From NCBI RefSeq assembly GCF_023634845.1, contig NZ_JAMLJL010000003.1:1-64000 (forward strand): a stretch of DNA of 64,000 nt. The letters are read 5' to 3'. The translations under genes were made by a program, and so were the position numbers. Positions 10,971 through 18,650 of this stretch are shown piece by piece. The notes under the pieces were generated by a model. It saw only the letters and a program-made list of their open reading frames with translations. It was not told the origin of the DNA and ran no database searches. The stretch's first letter is position 1. Every line of letters starts with the position of its first letter. This DNA comes from Flavobacterium amniphilum. Its GTDB lineage: Bacteria > Bacteroidota > Bacteroidia > Flavobacteriales > Flavobacteriaceae.

Positions 10971-12956
10971 ATGACTTTTCAAGACCAGATATTAGAAGGT
11001 ATCCCTTCTGTTTTACCGCAACAAAAAGTATACGAAACGGCAATCAATCATGCGCCTAAGCGTAAAGAAATACTAAATGACGAAGAAAAAAAATTAGCGT
11101 TAAAAAATGCTTTACGTTATTTTGAAGCAAAACATCACACCGAATTAATTCCTGAATTTAAAGAAGAGCTGGAAAAATACGGGCGTATTTACATGTATCG
11201 TCTTCGTCCGGATTATGAAATGAAGGCGCGTCCAATTTCAGATTATCCGGGAAAAAGCGAACAAGCCAAAGCTATCATGCTGATGATCCAGAACAACCTG
11301 GATTATGCAGTGGCACAACATCCACATGAATTAATTACATACGGTGGAAACGGAGCTGTATTCAGTAACTGGGCGCAGTATCGCTTAACCATGAAATACC
11401 TGGCCGAGATGACTGATGAACAAACATTGGTTATGTATTCAGGTCATCCTATGGGATTATTTCCGTCCCACAAAGAGGCACCGAGAGTAGTTGTTACAAA
11501 CGGAATGATGATCCCTAACTATTCAAAACCGGATGACTGGGAAAAATTCAATGCTTTAGGTGTTACGCAATACGGACAAATGACTGCCGGAAGTTATATG
11601 TACATAGGTCCTCAGGGAATCGTTCACGGAACAACCATCACCGTTTTGAACGGCTTCAGAAAAATTAAAAAAAATCCATCCGGTGGCTTATTTGTCACTT
11701 CAGGCTTAGGAGGTATGAGTGGTGCTCAGCCAAAAGCCGGTACTATTGCAGGATGCGTGACCGTTTGTGCTGAAGTAAATCCGAAAATCACTAAAATCCG
11801 CCATGAACAAGGCTGGATTCATGAAATCGTTGAAGACCTTGACCTTTTGGTAGCAAGAACACGAAAAGCATTAGAAAACAAAGAAGTGGTTTCAATCGCT
11901 TATTTAGGCAATATAGTTGATGTTTGGGAAAAATTCGATCAGGAAAATTTACATATTGATTTGGGTTCAGATCAAACTTCTTTACACAATCCTTGGGCCG
12001 GCGGATATTACCCGGTTGGTCTATCGTTTGAAGAATCGAATGAAATGATGGCTAACAATCCTGAACAATTCAAAGAAGAAGTTCAGAAAACCTTACGCCG
12101 TCATGCTGCTGCCATCAATAAACACACTGCCAAAGGAACTTATTTCTTCGATTACGGAAATGCTTTCCTTTTAGAAGCTTCAAGAGCCGGAGCCGATGTT
12201 ATGGCTGAAAATCCAACTTTAGGCAGGGAATTCAAATATCCTTCTTACGTTCAGGATATCATGGGACCAATGTGTTTTGATTACGGATTTGGACCATTCC
12301 GTTGGGTTTGTACTTCAGGAAAACCAGAAGATTTAGCCAAAACCGATGCAATCGCCTGTGACATTTTGGAAGAAATGATGAAAAATTCACCGGAAGAAAT
12401 CCAACAGCAAATGGCCGACAACATCCAATGGATCAAAGGAGCACAGGAAAACAAACTGGTTGTAGGATCGCAAGCCCGAATTTTATATGCAGATGCTGAA
12501 GGACGTATGAAAATAGCAGAAGCCTTTAATAGAGCAATTGCAAAGAATGAAATCGGACCGGTTGTTTTAGGACGTGATCATCATGATGTATCCGGAACAG
12601 ATTCACCTTACAGAGAGACTTCCAACATTTATGACGGTTCGAGATTTACTGCAGACATGGCTATACATAACGTAATTGGTGACAGTTTCAGAGGTGCGAC
12701 CTGGGTTTCCATACACAATGGCGGCGGCGTTGGATGGGGCGAAGTAATCAACGGTGGCTTCGGAATGTTGCTTGATGGTACTGATGATGCTGACAGACGA
12801 TTAAAATCAATGTTATTCTGGGATGTTAACAACGGAATCTCAAGAAGAAGCTGGGCACGTAACGAAGGAGCAATTTTTGCCATAAAAAGAGCTATGGAGA
12901 CGCAACCTTTATTAAAAGTGACCATCCCTAATATAGTAGACGAAAATTTATTATAA
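10971..12956 (+). CDS. hutU: Urocanate hydratase
   Basis: Cytoplasmic NAD-dependent enzyme that hydrates urocanate to 4-imidazolone-5-propionate, the second step of histidine breakdown. 661 residues, about 100 longer than the best-known proteobacterial enzymes, through a longer N-terminus and internal segments; this long form is usual in Bacteroidota as far as I know. Visible motifs: ITYGGNGAVFSNW near 120, the Gly-rich GLGGMSGAQPKAGTIAGC segment near 245-262 (NAD contact), GPMCFDYGFGPFRWVCTSG near 431-449 with Cys447 at the conserved catalytic-site position, and HNGGGVGWGE near 580. No hutH, hutI or hutG gene lies beside it, so the pathway is split in this genome. Confidence 0.96.
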   Translation: MTFQDQILEGIPSVLPQQKVYETAINHAPKRKEILNDEEKKLALKNALRYFEAKHHTELIPEFKEELEKYGRIYMYRLRPDYEMKARPISDYPGKSEQAKAIMLMIQNNLDYAVAQHPHELITYGGNGAVFSNWAQYRLTMKYLAEMTDEQTLVMYSGHPMGLFPSHKEAPRVVVTNGMMIPNYSKPDDWEKFNALGVTQYGQMTAGSYMYIGPQGIVHGTTITVLNGFRKIKKNPSGGLFVTSGLGGMSGAQPKAGTIAGCVTVCAEVNPKITKIRHEQGWIHEIVEDLDLLVARTRKALENKEVVSIAYLGNIVDVWEKFDQENLHIDLGSDQTSLHNPWAGGYYPVGLSFEESNEMMANNPEQFKEEVQKTLRRHAAAINKHTAKGTYFFDYGNAFLLEASRAGADVMAENPTLGREFKYPSYVQDIMGPMCFDYGFGPFRWVCTSGKPEDLAKTDAIACDILEEMMKNSPEEIQQQMADNIQWIKGAQENKLVVGSQARILYADAEGRMKIAEAFNRAIAKNEIGPVVLGRDHHDVSGTDSPYRETSNIYDGSRFTADMAIHNVIGDSFRGATWVSIHNGGGVGWGEVINGGFGMLLDGTDDADRRLKSMLFWDVNNGISRRSWARNEGAIFAIKRAMETQPLLKVTIPNIVDENLL

Positions 12957-13029
12957 CATTGTATTTCAGTTTTTTAATAAATTTCGGTATAGATTTTGTG
13001 CAAATTATTTAAACTAAAATTATTAAAAA

Positions 13030-13563
13030 ATGAAACTATTCAAATTACTGTCGTTAATCGGATTGTTCATTATCACTTCCTGCAGTTCAGTAAGGGTTAA
13101 TGCCGATTATGACAAAAACGCTAATTTTGGTCAGTATAAAACTTATGCCTTTCACAAAAGCGGAATAGACAAAGCGGAGATCTCTGATTTGGATAAAAGA
13201 AGAATTTTACGTGCTATCGACGCCCAAATGTCAGCCAAAGGTTTTACGAAAAGTGAAACTCCCGAATTATTGGTTAATATTTTTACCAAGGAAAGGGAAA
13301 AAGTAGATGTAAACAACTTCTCTGCCGGATGGGGATATGGCTGGGGTTACGGCTGGAATCCTTATTTATGGGGAGGAAGAACTTATGTATCTACTTCAAC
13401 TGAGGGAACATTATACATTGATTTAATTGATGCAAAGAACAAAGAATTGATCTGGCAGGGAATGGGAACCGGTTATCTGACTCACGATACCGAGAAAAAA
13501 GATCAAAGAGCCAACGAATTTGTAACCAAAATTCTTGAGCAATTTCCTCCACAATCGAAATAA
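13030..13563 (+). CDS. DUF4136-type lipoprotein
   Basis: 177 residues. A lipoprotein signal ends at IITSC (Cys18), so the mature protein should be lipid-anchored in the envelope. The following pattern, NADYDKNANFGQYKTYAF, is typical of DUF4136 lipoproteins. An aromatic Gly-rich patch (GWGYGWGYGWNPY) lies near 105-117, and the C-terminal part contains LYIDLIDAKNKELIWQG. The molecular role of the family is not established. It ends at a strong bidirectional terminator that it shares with the convergent graspetide operon. Confidence 0.85.
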   Translation: MKLFKLLSLIGLFIITSCSSVRVNADYDKNANFGQYKTYAFHKSGIDKAEISDLDKRRILRAIDAQMSAKGFTKSETPELLVNIFTKEREKVDVNNFSAGWGYGWGYGWNPYLWGGRTYVSTSTEGTLYIDLIDAKNKELIWQGMGTGYLTHDTEKKDQRANEFVTKILEQFPPQSK

Positions 13564-13590
13564 AAAAAGACTGCAGATGCAGTCTTTTTT
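13564..13590. terminator. Bidirectional terminator between the DUF4136 gene and the graspetide operon
   Basis: A perfect 12-bp stem, AAAAAGACTGCA / TGCAGTCTTTTT, with a 2-nt GA gap, starting directly after the DUF4136 stop codon. T tracts flank it on both strands, so it can stop both converging transcripts. Confidence 0.8.
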
Positions 13591-13601
13591 TATTCTTATA
13601 A

Positions 13602-14621
13602 TTAAACCATTTGGCTTGTTTCAAACTGCAATGGCACATAGCGTCTGTTTGCTTTCCCTAACAAAACTTTTGCGATTTGCGTGGATATTTCACCGTCAAT
13701 CAGCATATCCAGCCAGAAGAATTCCCCAGCCGAATTGATTTCCAGAAAATAATATTCGTCTTCCGGTGTTACAATAATATCAGCTGCGCCATAATTCATT
13801 CCGTAGACATCCATTAACTGAAGTAATTTTTCCTTTATTTCCAGAGGCAATTCATACGGAACCCAATCCTGTAAGAGCTTCACTCCTTCTCTTCTCCAGT
13901 CTAATTTTGCATTATCCAGTTTTTGTGAATCAATTGCAAAAGCATATACTTCTTCTCCAACAATTGTGATTCTCAATTCTAATTTCTTTTCTAATTTTTG
14001 CTGAAACTGCATTGGGCAATATTGCAATGTATCAATACTGTCCAAATCTTCTTCTTTAACTTCATTTGTAAAAACAACATTCTCAACACCGTCCTTATAA
14101 ATTGCAAAAGAACTCTGCATTTTTGTAATCACACTGTTATGGCTTCTTACAAAACGTCTTGCTTCTTCCGGGCTGTTTGTAATACAGGTTTCAGGAACTT
14201 TCAATCCTAAACCCGAAGCAATTTTCATCTGCTCTTCTTTACTATCCAATCTTCTGTACATACTGTACTTCCCTAATTGAAAACAGTTAAGACCTTCTAA
14301 CATACCATTAAGGGTTGTTCTGATTTCCCCATGGATACTACTTAAGAATTCCCCTTCCACCAAACCATTCAGGCCACTCCCTAAATTATGGCTTCTTCTG
14401 TACCATAATGACGCAACATCGTGTATAGTAGTCCGCTCCCCTTCATAATCCAGATACATTTTCCATTCACCGTTTTCATAACAAGTACTCAATCCATATT
14501 TTAAAGGATACTCGTCCACATTGAAACGGATAGGTATGCCATTATTTTCCCTAATTTTTTGTGAAACTACTTCAACACTGTTATTATCACCTGTGTGCGT
14601 AATTATTAATACTTTTTCCAT
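13602..14621 (-). CDS. mvdD: MvdD-type ATP-grasp peptide ligase (omega-ester forming, graspetide maturation)
   Basis: 339 residues. ATP-grasp ligase of the microviridin maturase family. The best-known MvdD enzymes form the two omega-ester bonds in the precursor core. Visible features: N-terminal LIITHTGDNNSVEVV; VASLWYRRS near 90; TKMQSSFAIY and VVFTNEVKEEDL (a segment typical of MvdD); YCPMQFQQ; LELRITIVG; LDWRREGV; and the C-terminal ATP-grasp metal and ATP block GAADIIVTPEDEYYFLEINSAGEFFW. It lies 35 nt downstream of the mvdC-like gene and is the last gene of the operon. Assignment to MvdD rather than MvdC rests on remembered family signatures; a domain search would settle it. Confidence 0.87.
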   Translation of the reverse strand: MEKVLIITHTGDNNSVEVVSQKIRENNGIPIRFNVDEYPLKYGLSTCYENGEWKMYLDYEGERTTIHDVASLWYRRSHNLGSGLNGLVEGEFLSSIHGEIRTTLNGMLEGLNCFQLGKYSMYRRLDSKEEQMKIASGLGLKVPETCITNSPEEARRFVRSHNSVITKMQSSFAIYKDGVENVVFTNEVKEEDLDSIDTLQYCPMQFQQKLEKKLELRITIVGEEVYAFAIDSQKLDNAKLDWRREGVKLLQDWVPYELPLEIKEKLLQLMDVYGMNYGAADIIVTPEDEYYFLEINSAGEFFWLDMLIDGEISTQIAKVLLGKANRRYVPLQFETSQMV

Positions 14622-14656
14622 AATTTATTTATTTGATAAACTAAATTCCAATTTTA

Positions 14657-15637
14657 TTAATTAATTCTGGCTACCAGCTTTTCAGCTATTGTTTCCCCAA
14701 TTGGGTAGCCTAAATCCCTTTGAATCATTCCCCATTCCCCTTGCGGGTTCACTTCCAGGAAAACATATTTGCCTTCACTGTCACGGATCATATCGATTAC
14801 ACCAAAAAGCAATCCCATATTTTCCATCATTGCGGTTAAAGACATACAAACCAGTTCAGGCAATGTATACTCTTCCCATGTTGACTGAAGATCATTTGCG
14901 ATTCTCCAATCTGTTTTACCTGTTACAGAAGCTGTTGCATTAATTTTTCCGGCAAAAAAAGTACCGTCTACGTAAGCGATACGCAGTTCATATGATTTTT
15001 CGATTTCCCTTTGGAATATCATTGGGCAATACGGTAAAGTATCCAAATTATCCAAATCTTCTTCCCGAATAACTGTTGTCGGAAACATTGGTGTATTCCC
15101 GGACATGCTTCTGGATAAAGCGCCGTGAAGTTTTACTATCATGCGCCCTTTACAGGTTGAATGGAAGAATTCTATAACCTGCGGCTGGGAATTTGTAAAT
15201 AAACTTTCCGGTATGATCAATCCGGCTTTACGGGCCTGATTCAGCTGCTCAAATTTGTTCTCTCCAACTTTATGGTCTGTATCCATGATATTCATCCATG
15301 GAACATGACTGATTGACTCAAAAAACAAATTCCGCATGGTAGTGTATTCCTGTTTATGAATAGGCTTAAAAGAATTATCCAAATCTTCAGGAACAGAAAC
15401 TCCCCATAATTTTCTATACCAAACAGCTTCAACATCCTGAGCTGTAAATTTCCTGTCATTATAATTAACCTCAACCAATGTCTCCTCTGAATTCACTTTG
15501 TATTCAAATGATAACAATTCAGAAAACTGATCTGAGTTGAGTCTTAAAACATCTTTTCCTAATTCCCTGAGTTTCTTTTCGACTATATCAATCGTATAAA
15601 AATCGTTAGAATGACTAATACATAAAACCATAAGCAT
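14657..15637 (-). CDS. mvdC: MvdC-type ATP-grasp peptide ligase (omega-amide forming, graspetide maturation)
   Basis: 326 residues. Second ATP-grasp maturase of the graspetide cluster. Characterised MvdC enzymes form the Lys-Glu amide that closes the third ring after MvdD has made the two esters. Visible features: LCISHSNDFYTIDIVEKKL at the N-terminus, VEAVWYRKLWG, MIVKLHGALSRSMSG, IREEDLDNLDTLPYCPMIFQ, ELRIAYVDG, TDWRIAN and YVFLEVNPQGEWGMIQRDL. The last block, with E-V-N-P-x-G-E-W-G-M, is typical of MvdC. The start is ATG at 15637 or 15631 (reading M-L-M). The start codon sits directly against the T tract of the terminator hairpin that separates it from the precursor gene. Confidence 0.87.
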   Translation of the reverse strand: MLMVLCISHSNDFYTIDIVEKKLRELGKDVLRLNSDQFSELLSFEYKVNSEETLVEVNYNDRKFTAQDVEAVWYRKLWGVSVPEDLDNSFKPIHKQEYTTMRNLFFESISHVPWMNIMDTDHKVGENKFEQLNQARKAGLIIPESLFTNSQPQVIEFFHSTCKGRMIVKLHGALSRSMSGNTPMFPTTVIREEDLDNLDTLPYCPMIFQREIEKSYELRIAYVDGTFFAGKINATASVTGKTDWRIANDLQSTWEEYTLPELVCMSLTAMMENMGLLFGVIDMIRDSEGKYVFLEVNPQGEWGMIQRDLGYPIGETIAEKLVARIN

Positions 15638-15675
15638 AAAAAAATAAGAGCAACGGCATAACCGTTACTCTTATT
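15638..15675 (-). terminator. Intra-operon terminator/attenuator between precursor and ligases
   Basis: On the minus strand an 8-bp outer stem (AATAAGAG / CTCTTATT) and a 5-bp inner stem (AACGG / CCGTT) with one mismatch are followed by seven T residues. It starts 13 nt past the precursor stop and its T tract ends at the mvdC start codon. It should let only a fraction of transcripts continue into the ligase genes. Confidence 0.78.
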
Positions 15676-15688
15676 CCACTATTTAATA

Positions 15689-15931
15689 TTAGATAGCAGT
15701 TCCATCCTCATCACTGTCAGATGGGTATTTCATTGTCTCATAAACATCAGCAGACGGTTTTGTAGTTCCCCCAGGTCCTTCTTCTCCGTCAGATGGATAT
15801 TTCATAGTTTGCACAGTATCTCTTAGTACTGAAGTGATAGCACCACCTTGAACTGCATTAGCTTCTTCTTTTGACATTTGGTTTTCTAAAAAGCTCGCGA
15901 AAAACGGCTTTTTCAATTCATTTTTTTTCAT
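15689..15931 (-). CDS. Graspetide (microviridin/marinostatin-type) precursor peptide with two cores
   Basis: 80 residues, ribosomal precursor of an omega-ester-containing peptide. The leader carries KPFFASFLENQ (8-18), which corresponds to the conserved PFFARFLE helix recognised by the ligases, and a Gly-Gly at 29-30. Core 1 is T42-M-K44-Y-P-S47-D48-G-E50-E51. Core 2 is T66-M-K68-Y-P-S71-D72-S-D74-E75-D76. The spacings T-D (6), S-acidic (3) and K-E (7) match the microviridin tricycle in both cores. Core 2 has Asp74 where core 1 and classical microviridins have Glu. The two ATP-grasp ligases follow immediately. The mature product is probably a serine-protease inhibitor by family analogy; this is not shown by the sequence. 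Confidence 0.92.
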   Translation of the reverse strand: MKKNELKKPFFASFLENQMSKEEANAVQGGAITSVLRDTVQTMKYPSDGEEGPGGTTKPSADVYETMKYPSDSDEDGTAI

Positions 15932-16338
15932 GAGATTAAAAATTTAATTTTAAAAAAATTTGTTTACTTAGTCTGTCTATTTGCAAATATTCGACAGAGC
16001 TAAATTACCCTTAATTCTACCCTCAAAAAATCCAAATCCGGCAAGGTGATTGATTTTCTACCTTAAATTTATAAAAATAGGTACCCTTTTTCGCACAAAA
16101 AAACACTCCTTATCCATTATAAATCAACCTCTTTTGACCTGAATTTACACCAAATAAAAAAAAGTAAAAAATTTCTGTTAAAAAAAACTAAAAATCAAGG
16201 CTAAATCCAGCCATTTTTCGTTATATTATTGATAATACCGAATGCTTTTACAGTTAAAAAACAATCTTCATCCTTCAATTTCCGGGACAGTTGAAATTTC
16301 ATTTTTACTAAAGATATCAATTTTTAAGACAACCCCAA

Positions 16339-16431
16339 TAGCCCTGATGGAAGCGGCATCCTTTTTTTGAATGCATGGAGTTTCGGAATGCCTTCAAAAA
16401 AAGATATAGCGGACAGCAGGAATAAGCTCCT
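16339..16431 (+). repeat. Structured intergenic repeat element (copy 2)
   Basis: It begins AGCCCTGATGGAAGCGGCATCC. An 11-bp inverted repeat CTTTTTTTGAA (16361-16371) / TTCAAAAAAAG (16393-16403) follows, then ATAGCGGACAGCAGG and AGCTCC. The core GAT-R-GAAGC, hairpin, GCGGA-Y-AGC is shared with the minus strand of copy 1 at 10764-10827. The variable hairpin between conserved flanks looks like a dispersed RNA or DNA structural element rather than part of the downstream gene. It ends 10 nt before the promoter box of the hydroxylase gene. Confidence 0.6.
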
Positions 16432-16440
16432 AAGATTTAT

Positions 16441-16448
16441 TAACTTTG
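16441..16448 (+). promoter_or_regulatory. Bacteroidota -7 promoter box (TAACTTTG)
   Basis: A perfect TAnnTTTG 25 bp upstream of the hydroxylase ATG, giving a 5' leader of roughly 15-20 nt. No clear TTG -33 element is present at 17-23 bp. Confidence 0.5.
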
Positions 16449-16472
16449 TAAACGAGCACAACTATTAAAACG

Positions 16473-18230
16473 ATGAATACAGAATACGAAAGCAACCCAT
16501 TGATAGACCGACTTCCGAAGCATTTGAAGCAATTTATCAAACCTCAGGATTACAATGATTACACACCTGTTAATCAAGCCGTGTGGCGCTATGTAATGCG
16601 CAAAAACGTAGATTATTTAGGAAAAGTGGCTCATGAATCCTATCTGGACGGATTGCGTCAAACAGGAATTGATATTGAAAACATTCCGAATATGTACGGG
16701 ATGAACCGGATTTTACAGGAAATAGGCTGGGCTGCAGTTGCAGTTGACGGTTTTATTCCGCCGAGTGCCTTTATGGAATTCCAGGCCTATAATGTATTGG
16801 TTATTGCCAGTGACATCCGTCAGTTAGAACATATTGAATATACACCGGCACCGGATATTATCCACGAAGGCGCCGGTCATGCTCCTATCATAGCCAATCC
16901 TGAGTATGCTGAATATTTACGTCGTTTTGGAGAAATCGGATGTAAGGCAATTTCATCTGCAAGGGATTATGAAATGTATGAAGCAGTACGATTGCTTTCT
17001 ATTTTAAAAGAAGCTGAAGATACGCCGGAAGAAGAAGTCAAAAAAGCAGAAGAGCAGGTAGATTTCCTTCAGAACAATATGGGAGAATTGTCCGAAATGT
17101 CCAAAATCAGGAATTTACACTGGTGGACAGTTGAATACGGATTAATTGGTACTGTTGAAAATCCGAAGATATATGGAGCCGGATTACTTTCATCAATTGG
17201 CGAAAGTGCTTGGTGCATGACCGATAATGTAAAGAAAATACCGTATGATATTGCTGCGGCTGATCAAAGCTTTGACATTACAAAACCGCAACCTCAGCTA
17301 TATGTTACACAAGATTTTGCACAACTGAATCAAATCCTTGAAGAATTTGCCAATACGATGGCTTTGAGAACGGGTGGTTTATCCGGAATCAAGAAAGTCA
17401 TCCAATCAAAAGCGTTAGGAACGATTGAATTGAGTACCGGTTTACAGATTTCAGGCGTATTCACCAATGTTATAGAACATGACAACAAACCTGTTTATGT
17501 TCAATGTACCGGAAAAACGGCTCTATCCTACCGTGAGAAAGAATTGGTTGGCCATGGAACCGAATATCATGCAGAAGGTTTTGGTTCGCCTATCGGAAAA
17601 CTGAAAGGTATAAACCTTGCAATAGAAGACATGAGTCCGCGTGATTTAAAAGCCTACGACATCTACGAAGGCAAACACATCACATTGGAATTTGAAGGAG
17701 ACATTACAGTTTCTGGAGAAATTATCACCGGAACCCGTAATATTCAGGGGAAAATTTTATTGATTAAGTTCAAAAATTGTACCGTAACACAAGGAGATAC
17801 TTTACTATTCAGTCCGGATTGGGGAATTTACGACATGGCCGTTGGTAAAGAAGTTATTTCCGCTTTTTCAGGTCCGGCCGATGTGAACAGTTTTGACATG
17901 ATCAATCACGTTCCGTCATCCAAAACGATTAAGCAAAAGAAAACAGAAGAAAGAGAAGAACTGGAAAATTTGTACCTGAACATCCGCAATATACGCGAAA
18001 ACAAAGAAGCCGAAATCACTTTAAAAGAAGCTTTCGGAGCTGTTTCAGGATGCCATCCGAACGATTGGCTGTTATCGGTAGAAATAGCTGAACTGGCATA
18101 CAAAAACCATAACAATGATTTAATGGACAAAGTGGTGAATCATTTGGAAAACGTAAAAAGAAGACGTCCGGAAATTACGCATTTAATTACAAACGGACTG
18201 GATTTGATTTTAGAGAAAGTTTCAACTTAA
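16473..18230 (+). CDS. Aromatic amino acid hydroxylase (phenylalanine 4-monooxygenase-like)
   Basis: Non-haem iron, pterin-dependent monooxygenase that would hydroxylate phenylalanine to tyrosine. 585 residues, about twice the usual bacterial length of 260-300. The catalytic part spans roughly 25-340. Iron ligands are visible as H131 and H136 in HEGAGH and E221 in WWTVEYGLIG. PDIIHEGAGHAPI matches the family signature. The C-terminal 240 residues after about 340 are an extra domain of unknown role, ending in a helical segment (VVNHLENVKRRRPEI). The long form is common in Bacteroidota as far as I know. A pterin-recycling dehydratase is not seen nearby. The first residues are MNTEYESN, placed well behind the promoter box. 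Confidence 0.88.
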   Translation: MNTEYESNPLIDRLPKHLKQFIKPQDYNDYTPVNQAVWRYVMRKNVDYLGKVAHESYLDGLRQTGIDIENIPNMYGMNRILQEIGWAAVAVDGFIPPSAFMEFQAYNVLVIASDIRQLEHIEYTPAPDIIHEGAGHAPIIANPEYAEYLRRFGEIGCKAISSARDYEMYEAVRLLSILKEAEDTPEEEVKKAEEQVDFLQNNMGELSEMSKIRNLHWWTVEYGLIGTVENPKIYGAGLLSSIGESAWCMTDNVKKIPYDIAAADQSFDITKPQPQLYVTQDFAQLNQILEEFANTMALRTGGLSGIKKVIQSKALGTIELSTGLQISGVFTNVIEHDNKPVYVQCTGKTALSYREKELVGHGTEYHAEGFGSPIGKLKGINLAIEDMSPRDLKAYDIYEGKHITLEFEGDITVSGEIITGTRNIQGKILLIKFKNCTVTQGDTLLFSPDWGIYDMAVGKEVISAFSGPADVNSFDMINHVPSSKTIKQKKTEEREELENLYLNIRNIRENKEAEITLKEAFGAVSGCHPNDWLLSVEIAELAYKNHNNDLMDKVVNHLENVKRRRPEITHLITNGLDLILEKVST

Positions 18231-18289
18231 TGTAACAAAAGTCACCAATAATAAAACGGAATGCCCATATTTTTGATAAAAAACAAAGT

Positions 18290-18601
18290 ATGGGCATTTT
18301 AGATATATTAGGTTTAGGAGACAAAAACAGTGAGATTAAAGATTTCATTGAAAAAGGAGCAGTAATCATTGATGTGAGGACAGTAGGCGAATTTGAATCA
18401 GGTCACATTACCGATTCAAAAAACATCCCTTTAGACACCATAACAGAAGCTGTTGGCAGTATAAAATCCCTTAATAAACCAGTAATAGCATGTTGCCGTA
18501 GTGGCATGCGCAGCGGTCAGGCAACTTCAATCCTGAAGCAACACGGTATTGATGTGATCAATGGCGGTGGCTGGGAAGATTTGAACAGTAGATTAAACTA
18601 A
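18290..18601 (+). CDS. Rhodanese-like single-domain protein
   Basis: 103 residues, a single rhodanese domain with no signal peptide, so cytoplasmic. The active-site loop is C69-R-S-G-M-R74, matching the CxxGxR sulfurtransferase pattern, and the domain opens with VIIDVRTVGEFESGHI (residues 25-40). Such proteins carry a persulfide on the loop cysteine. The substrate here is unknown. It lies 59 nt after the hydroxylase and could be cotranscribed with it. A strong terminator follows 16 nt after the stop. Confidence 0.88.
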   Translation: MGILDILGLGDKNSEIKDFIEKGAVIIDVRTVGEFESGHITDSKNIPLDTITEAVGSIKSLNKPVIACCRSGMRSGQATSILKQHGIDVINGGGWEDLNSRLN

Positions 18602-18616
18602 CTGCTCTATATATTG

Positions 18617-18650
18617 AAAAAGAGACTTTCATCAGAAAGTCTCTTTTTTT
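18617..18650. terminator. Bidirectional terminator between the rhodanese and DUF4230 genes
   Basis: A 14-bp perfect stem, AAAAAGAGACTTTC / GAAAGTCTCTTTTT, around a 4-nt loop, with A and T tracts on both sides. It serves both convergent genes. Confidence 0.82.

Larger units (their letters stand above)
15932..16472. other. Divergent intergenic region between the graspetide operon and the hydroxylase gene
   Basis: A 541-bp non-coding, AT-rich stretch. It should hold the promoter for the precursor operon, but no perfect TAnnTTTG was found on the minus strand. The closest is AATATTTG at 15984-15991, with one mismatch and no -33 partner. The right half holds the second structured repeat (16339-16431), and a good plus-strand promoter box lies at 16441-16448. 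Confidence 0.5.
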
